A program made the translations under genes and the position numbers. This document shows positions 61,622 to 64,000 of a stretch of DNA of 64,000 nucleotides, piece after piece. The stretch comes from Rhodanobacter glycinis (GTDB lineage: Bacteria; Pseudomonadota; Gammaproteobacteria; Xanthomonadales; Rhodanobacteraceae). Location of the stretch: assembly GCF_900114325.1 (NCBI RefSeq), contig NZ_FOSR01000014.1, positions 20,678 to 84,677 on the forward strand, in the 5' to 3' direction. The notes beneath the pieces are model-generated. The model searched no databases and was not told where the DNA came from. It was given only the letters and a program-made list of their open reading frames with translations. Positions within the stretch are counted from its first letter, which is position 1. Every line of letters begins with the position of its first letter.

Positions 61622-62965
61622 ATGTCCGAACTGACTCCCCGCGAAATCGTCAACGAACTCGACCGTTACATCATCGGCCAGCACGACGCCAAGCGCGCCG
61701 TGGCGGTGGCGCTGCGCAGCCGCTGGCGGCGCATGCAGCTGGCGCCGGAAATGCGCAACGAGATCACGCCGAAGAACATCCTGATGATCGGCCCCACCGG
61801 CGTGGGCAAGACCGAGATCGCGCGCCGCCTGGCCAGCCTGGCCAACGCGCCGTTCGTGAAGGTGGAAGCCACCAAGTTCACCGAGGTGGGCTACGTGGGC
61901 AAGGACGTGGAATCGATCATCCGCGACCTCGTCGACGGCGCCTACAAGCTGACCCGCGAGCAGGCCATCAAGCGCGTGCGCACCCAGGCAGAAGACCGCG
62001 CCGAGGACCGCATTCTCGATGCGCTGCTGCCGCGCCGGCAGAGCGAGCCGACCGACTGGAGCCACGATGCCACCCCGGCGCCGTCGATCGAGAGCGACAC
62101 CCGCCAGAAGCTGCGCAAGCAGCTGCGCGAGGGCACGCTGGACGAGCGCGAGATCGAGCTGGACTTCGCCATGAACGTGGGCGTGGACATCGTCTCGCCG
62201 CCGGGCATGGAGGAGATGGGCGCGCAGTTGCGCCAGATGTTCCAGAACATCGGCGGCGCCAAGACGCAGCAGCGGAAGCTGGCGATCAAGGCCGCCCGCC
62301 CGCTGCTGATCGATGAAGAAGCCGGCAAGCTGCTCAATGACGAGGAGATCCGCGCCCAGGCGGTGGAAGCGGCCGAGCAGAACGGCATCGTCTTCATCGA
62401 CGAGATCGACAAGGTGGCCCAGCGCAGCGATTACGGCCATTCCGGGGTCAGCCGCGAAGGCGTGCAGCGCGACCTGCTGCCGCTGGTGGAAGGCTCCACC
62501 GTGTCGACCAAATACGGCCCGATCAAGACCGACCACATGCTGTTTATCGCCTCCGGCGCGTTCTCGCTGGCCAAGCCGTCGGACCTGATCCCGGAGCTGC
62601 AGGGCCGCTTGCCGATTCGCGTCGAGCTGTCGGCACTGTCGGTGGACGACTTCAAGCGCATCCTGCGCGAGCCGCACAACGCGCTGACCAAGCAGTACGT
62701 CGCCTTGCTGGGCACCGAAGGCGTCACCGTCGAATTCACCGACTCCGGCGTCGACCGGCTGGCCGAGGTGGCGTTCCAGGTGAACGAGCGCACCGAGAAC
62801 ATCGGCGCCCGCCGCCTGCACACGGTGATGGAACGGCTGCTGGAGAAGATTTCCTACGAGGCAGCAGACAAGTCCGGCGAAAAATACTTGATCGACGCCG
62901 AACATGTAGACAAAAGTCTCGGATCGCTGGTCCAGAACGAAGATCTGAGCCGCTACATCCTGTAA
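61622..62965 (+). CDS. hslU: HslU ATPase subunit of the HslUV protease
   Basis: This 447 aa AAA+ unfoldase forms a ring over HslV. It has Walker A GPTGVGKT (57-64), the substrate-engaging pore loop [10 protein letters not shown] (about 88-97), the family I domain, Walker [11 protein letters not shown] and sensor/arginine-finger segments ([33 protein letters not shown]). The C-terminal tail EDLSRYIL, which docks onto HslV, is intact. Length is standard. Confidence 0.97.
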   Translation: MSELTPREIVNELDRYIIGQHDAKRAVAVALRSRWRRMQLAPEMRNEITPKNILMIGPTGVGKTEIARRLASLANAPFVKVEATKFTEVGYVGKDVESIIRDLVDGAYKLTREQAIKRVRTQAEDRAEDRILDALLPRRQSEPTDWSHDATPAPSIESDTRQKLRKQLREGTLDEREIELDFAMNVGVDIVSPPGMEEMGAQLRQMFQNIGGAKTQQRKLAIKAARPLLIDEEAGKLLNDEEIRAQAVEAAEQNGIVFIDEIDKVAQRSDYGHSGVSREGVQRDLLPLVEGSTVSTKYGPIKTDHMLFIASGAFSLAKPSDLIPELQGRLPIRVELSALSVDDFKRILREPHNALTKQYVALLGTEGVTVEFTDSGVDRLAEVAFQVNERTENIGARRLHTVMERLLEKISYEAADKSGEKYLIDAEHVDKSLGSLVQNEDLSRYIL

Positions 62966-63001
62966 ACAAGCCGGCCGGCCCGGTCTGGTAAAATGGGCGC
63001 C

Positions 63002-63616
63002 ATGGGCACTGTTATCGAACTGAAAACCACCGGCCAGCGGGCGCAACTGCGTGAAGCGCAGCAAAGCCAGCAGCTGGTGCGGTTGTGGCGCGAAGACCTG
63101 GAACACGGCAGCTTCTGCGGCTACGTGGGCGGCGTCGGCCGCGAATTCCTGTTGCTGTGGGTGGTGGGCGATACCCTCACCTACGACGGCATGTACGTGA
63201 TGCGGCACCGCGACATCACCGAACTGGAAGCACCCGACAAGCACCACGAATTCATGGAAAAGGCGCTGCGGCTGAAGCAGTTGATCCCGCACATGCCGCC
63301 CAGCTTCCCGCTCGATTCGATCCGTGACGTGGTGCAGGCCGCCGGCCTGTTGTCGCCGGTGATTGGCGTGCACGTGGACAGCGAGGAAGAGGCCGAGGTC
63401 TGCTACATCGGCCGGCTGGTCGGCGTGGAAGAGGACGGCTTCACCATGCAGGAAGTCAGCCCGGACGCCGAATGGCTGCGCGAAGCCTCGTACTTCGCCT
63501 GGGACGAGGTCTCCACCATCAGCATCGAGGACGGCTACGCCCAATCCCTGCTTGCGGTCGCCGGCAACCCGCCGCCGCTGACCCAGGGCGACTCGGGCGT
63601 GGGTCACGCCAACTAG
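63002..63616 (+). CDS. Conserved protein of unknown function downstream of hslU
   Basis: This 204 aa soluble protein lies 36 bases after hslU and may be co-transcribed with it. It is rich in acidic and aromatic residues, with no signal peptide or membrane segment. The first half (LREAQQSQQLVRLWREDLEHGSFCGYVGG) is likely alpha/beta. The later part, GVHVDSEEEAEVCYIGRL and EEDGFTMQEVSPDAEWL, suggests a beta-rich module. I recognise no named domain. An in-frame ATG at 62993 is an alternative start. Confidence 0.75.
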   Translation: MGTVIELKTTGQRAQLREAQQSQQLVRLWREDLEHGSFCGYVGGVGREFLLLWVVGDTLTYDGMYVMRHRDITELEAPDKHHEFMEKALRLKQLIPHMPPSFPLDSIRDVVQAAGLLSPVIGVHVDSEEEAEVCYIGRLVGVEEDGFTMQEVSPDAEWLREASYFAWDEVSTISIEDGYAQSLLAVAGNPPPLTQGDSGVGHAN

Positions 63617-63640
63617 GGAAAGTCTGATCAATCGATCTTC

Positions 63641-63682
63641 TGCTCGTCATTCCTGCTAAAGCACACTGCTGTCCGGAATAAA
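63641..63682. other. Junction of a truncated repeat and an insertion-sequence end
   Basis: TGCTCGTCATTCCTGC (63641-63656) matches one arm of the repeat whose other copy reads GCAGGAATGACGAGC near 20176-20190. The match stops after 16 bases, where the sequence changes to a CACACTGCTGTCCGGAATAA end typical of IS4-type elements. The insertion sequence may therefore have entered this repeat. Confidence 0.4.
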
Positions 63683-63723
63683 TTCGCTAGTCCCCGACTC
63701 GTTCAGTCTCATGTCGAGCGGAC

Positions 63724-64000
63724 TCATGCGAACAGCCCGGGTTGCCACGGTTCGCCGGGGTGGACGGTCTTTCGTCGCCGGTCGCGTCTACGTCCCGGCA
63801 CCGCGCTGACCGGGCGTTGGAACAAGCCGGCGCGGAGCTCGGCAAGAAAGAGCCACAGCGTGGTGGCCGAGGTGCTGGCGCGATGGGCCAGCGCCACCAG
63901 CAGATAGGCCACCAGGGCGGTGAGGATCTGGATCTTCACCGCTCTCTCGCTGCGACCGAGGAAGCGCCGTAACCGCAGGTGTTGCTTGATCCACTTGAAG
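63724..64000 (-). mobile_element. Right-end part of an IS4-family insertion sequence (transposase C-terminus)
   Basis: The minus strand, read inwards from base 64000, encodes FKWIKQHLRLRRFLGRSERA and continues VKIQILTALVAYLLVALAHR, which matches the C-terminal part of IS4-family transposases. The frame ends at a stop at 63724-63726. The rest of the element lies beyond the window edge, so completeness and activity cannot be judged. The probable terminal region (CACACTGCTGTCCGGAATAA) is at 63663-63682. Confidence 0.75.

Noticed and set aside
61571..63631. A 686-codon open frame opposite hslU
   Set aside because: It is a compositional shadow of the hslU and downstream genes.

Overview
The window is high-GC DNA (roughly two thirds G+C by eye) from a gammaproteobacterium, most likely a Xanthomonadales member of the Rhodanobacteraceae type (Dyella, Rhodanobacter, Frateuria, Luteibacter). 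The family assignment is inferred from the gene order lptM-dapF-DUF484-xerC-hslV-hslU, the secreted PNGase A-like amidase, the GH92 mannosidase, the ECF sigma factor paired with a Ser/Thr kinase, and interspersed palindromic repeats of xanthomonad style. No rRNA, tRNA, CRISPR array or complete prophage was recognised.

Layout. 1-10 kb: an AcoR-like sigma-54 activator with a perfect palindrome before its start, then a LysR gene divergent from a four-gene RND efflux operon (adaptor, pump, outer-membrane factor, short-chain dehydrogenase). 10-13 kb: a minus-strand membrane-stress cluster (DUF1328, YqjD-like, YqjE-like, small protein, AI-2E-family transporter). 13-17 kb: a YbhB-like protein, a repeat-rich gap, a sorbosone-dehydrogenase-like protein and a Ycf46-like AAA ATPase. 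17.4-18.6 kb: an AT-richer island with the hallmarks of integron gene cassettes (core sites, complementary cassette ends, small orphan genes) but no integrase. 19-27 kb: glyoxalase-fold and DUF3820 proteins, a large GH92 mannosidase, an acyltransferase/hydrolase pair, and an AsnC regulator divergent from phhA. 27-34 kb: ECF sigma factor plus kinase, a secreted papain-like peptidase with a secreted partner, a RES/Xre-type toxin-antitoxin pair and a secreted protein. 34-43.5 kb: a DUF885 hydrolase, a WYL regulator, a glutathione-related detoxification operon, fbp, and a LysR/SDR/oxidoreductase group. 43.8-54 kb: a cupredoxin, prolyl-4-hydroxylase-like protein, oligopeptidase A, a cNMP-binding patatin, gamma carbonic anhydrase, PNGase A and aroE. 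54-64 kb: RimK-like ligase with a GNAT enzyme, FosA, then the housekeeping run lptM-dapF-DUF484-xerC-hslVU, ending in the 3' part of an IS4-like transposase.

How genes work together. The RND operon forms a tripartite pump whose promoter carries a 15-bp palindrome. PNGase A and GH92 mannosidase, at separate loci, would together remove and trim N-glycans from eukaryotic glycoproteins. The sigma factor and kinase overlap by one base and probably form one signalling unit. The DJ-1-like, GFA and GST genes form a compact operon with a glutathione/aldehyde theme. The least-described element is the integrase-less cassette cluster at 17476-18604. Two of its three segments encode small proteins that each combine a zinc ribbon with two membrane helices, in opposite order.
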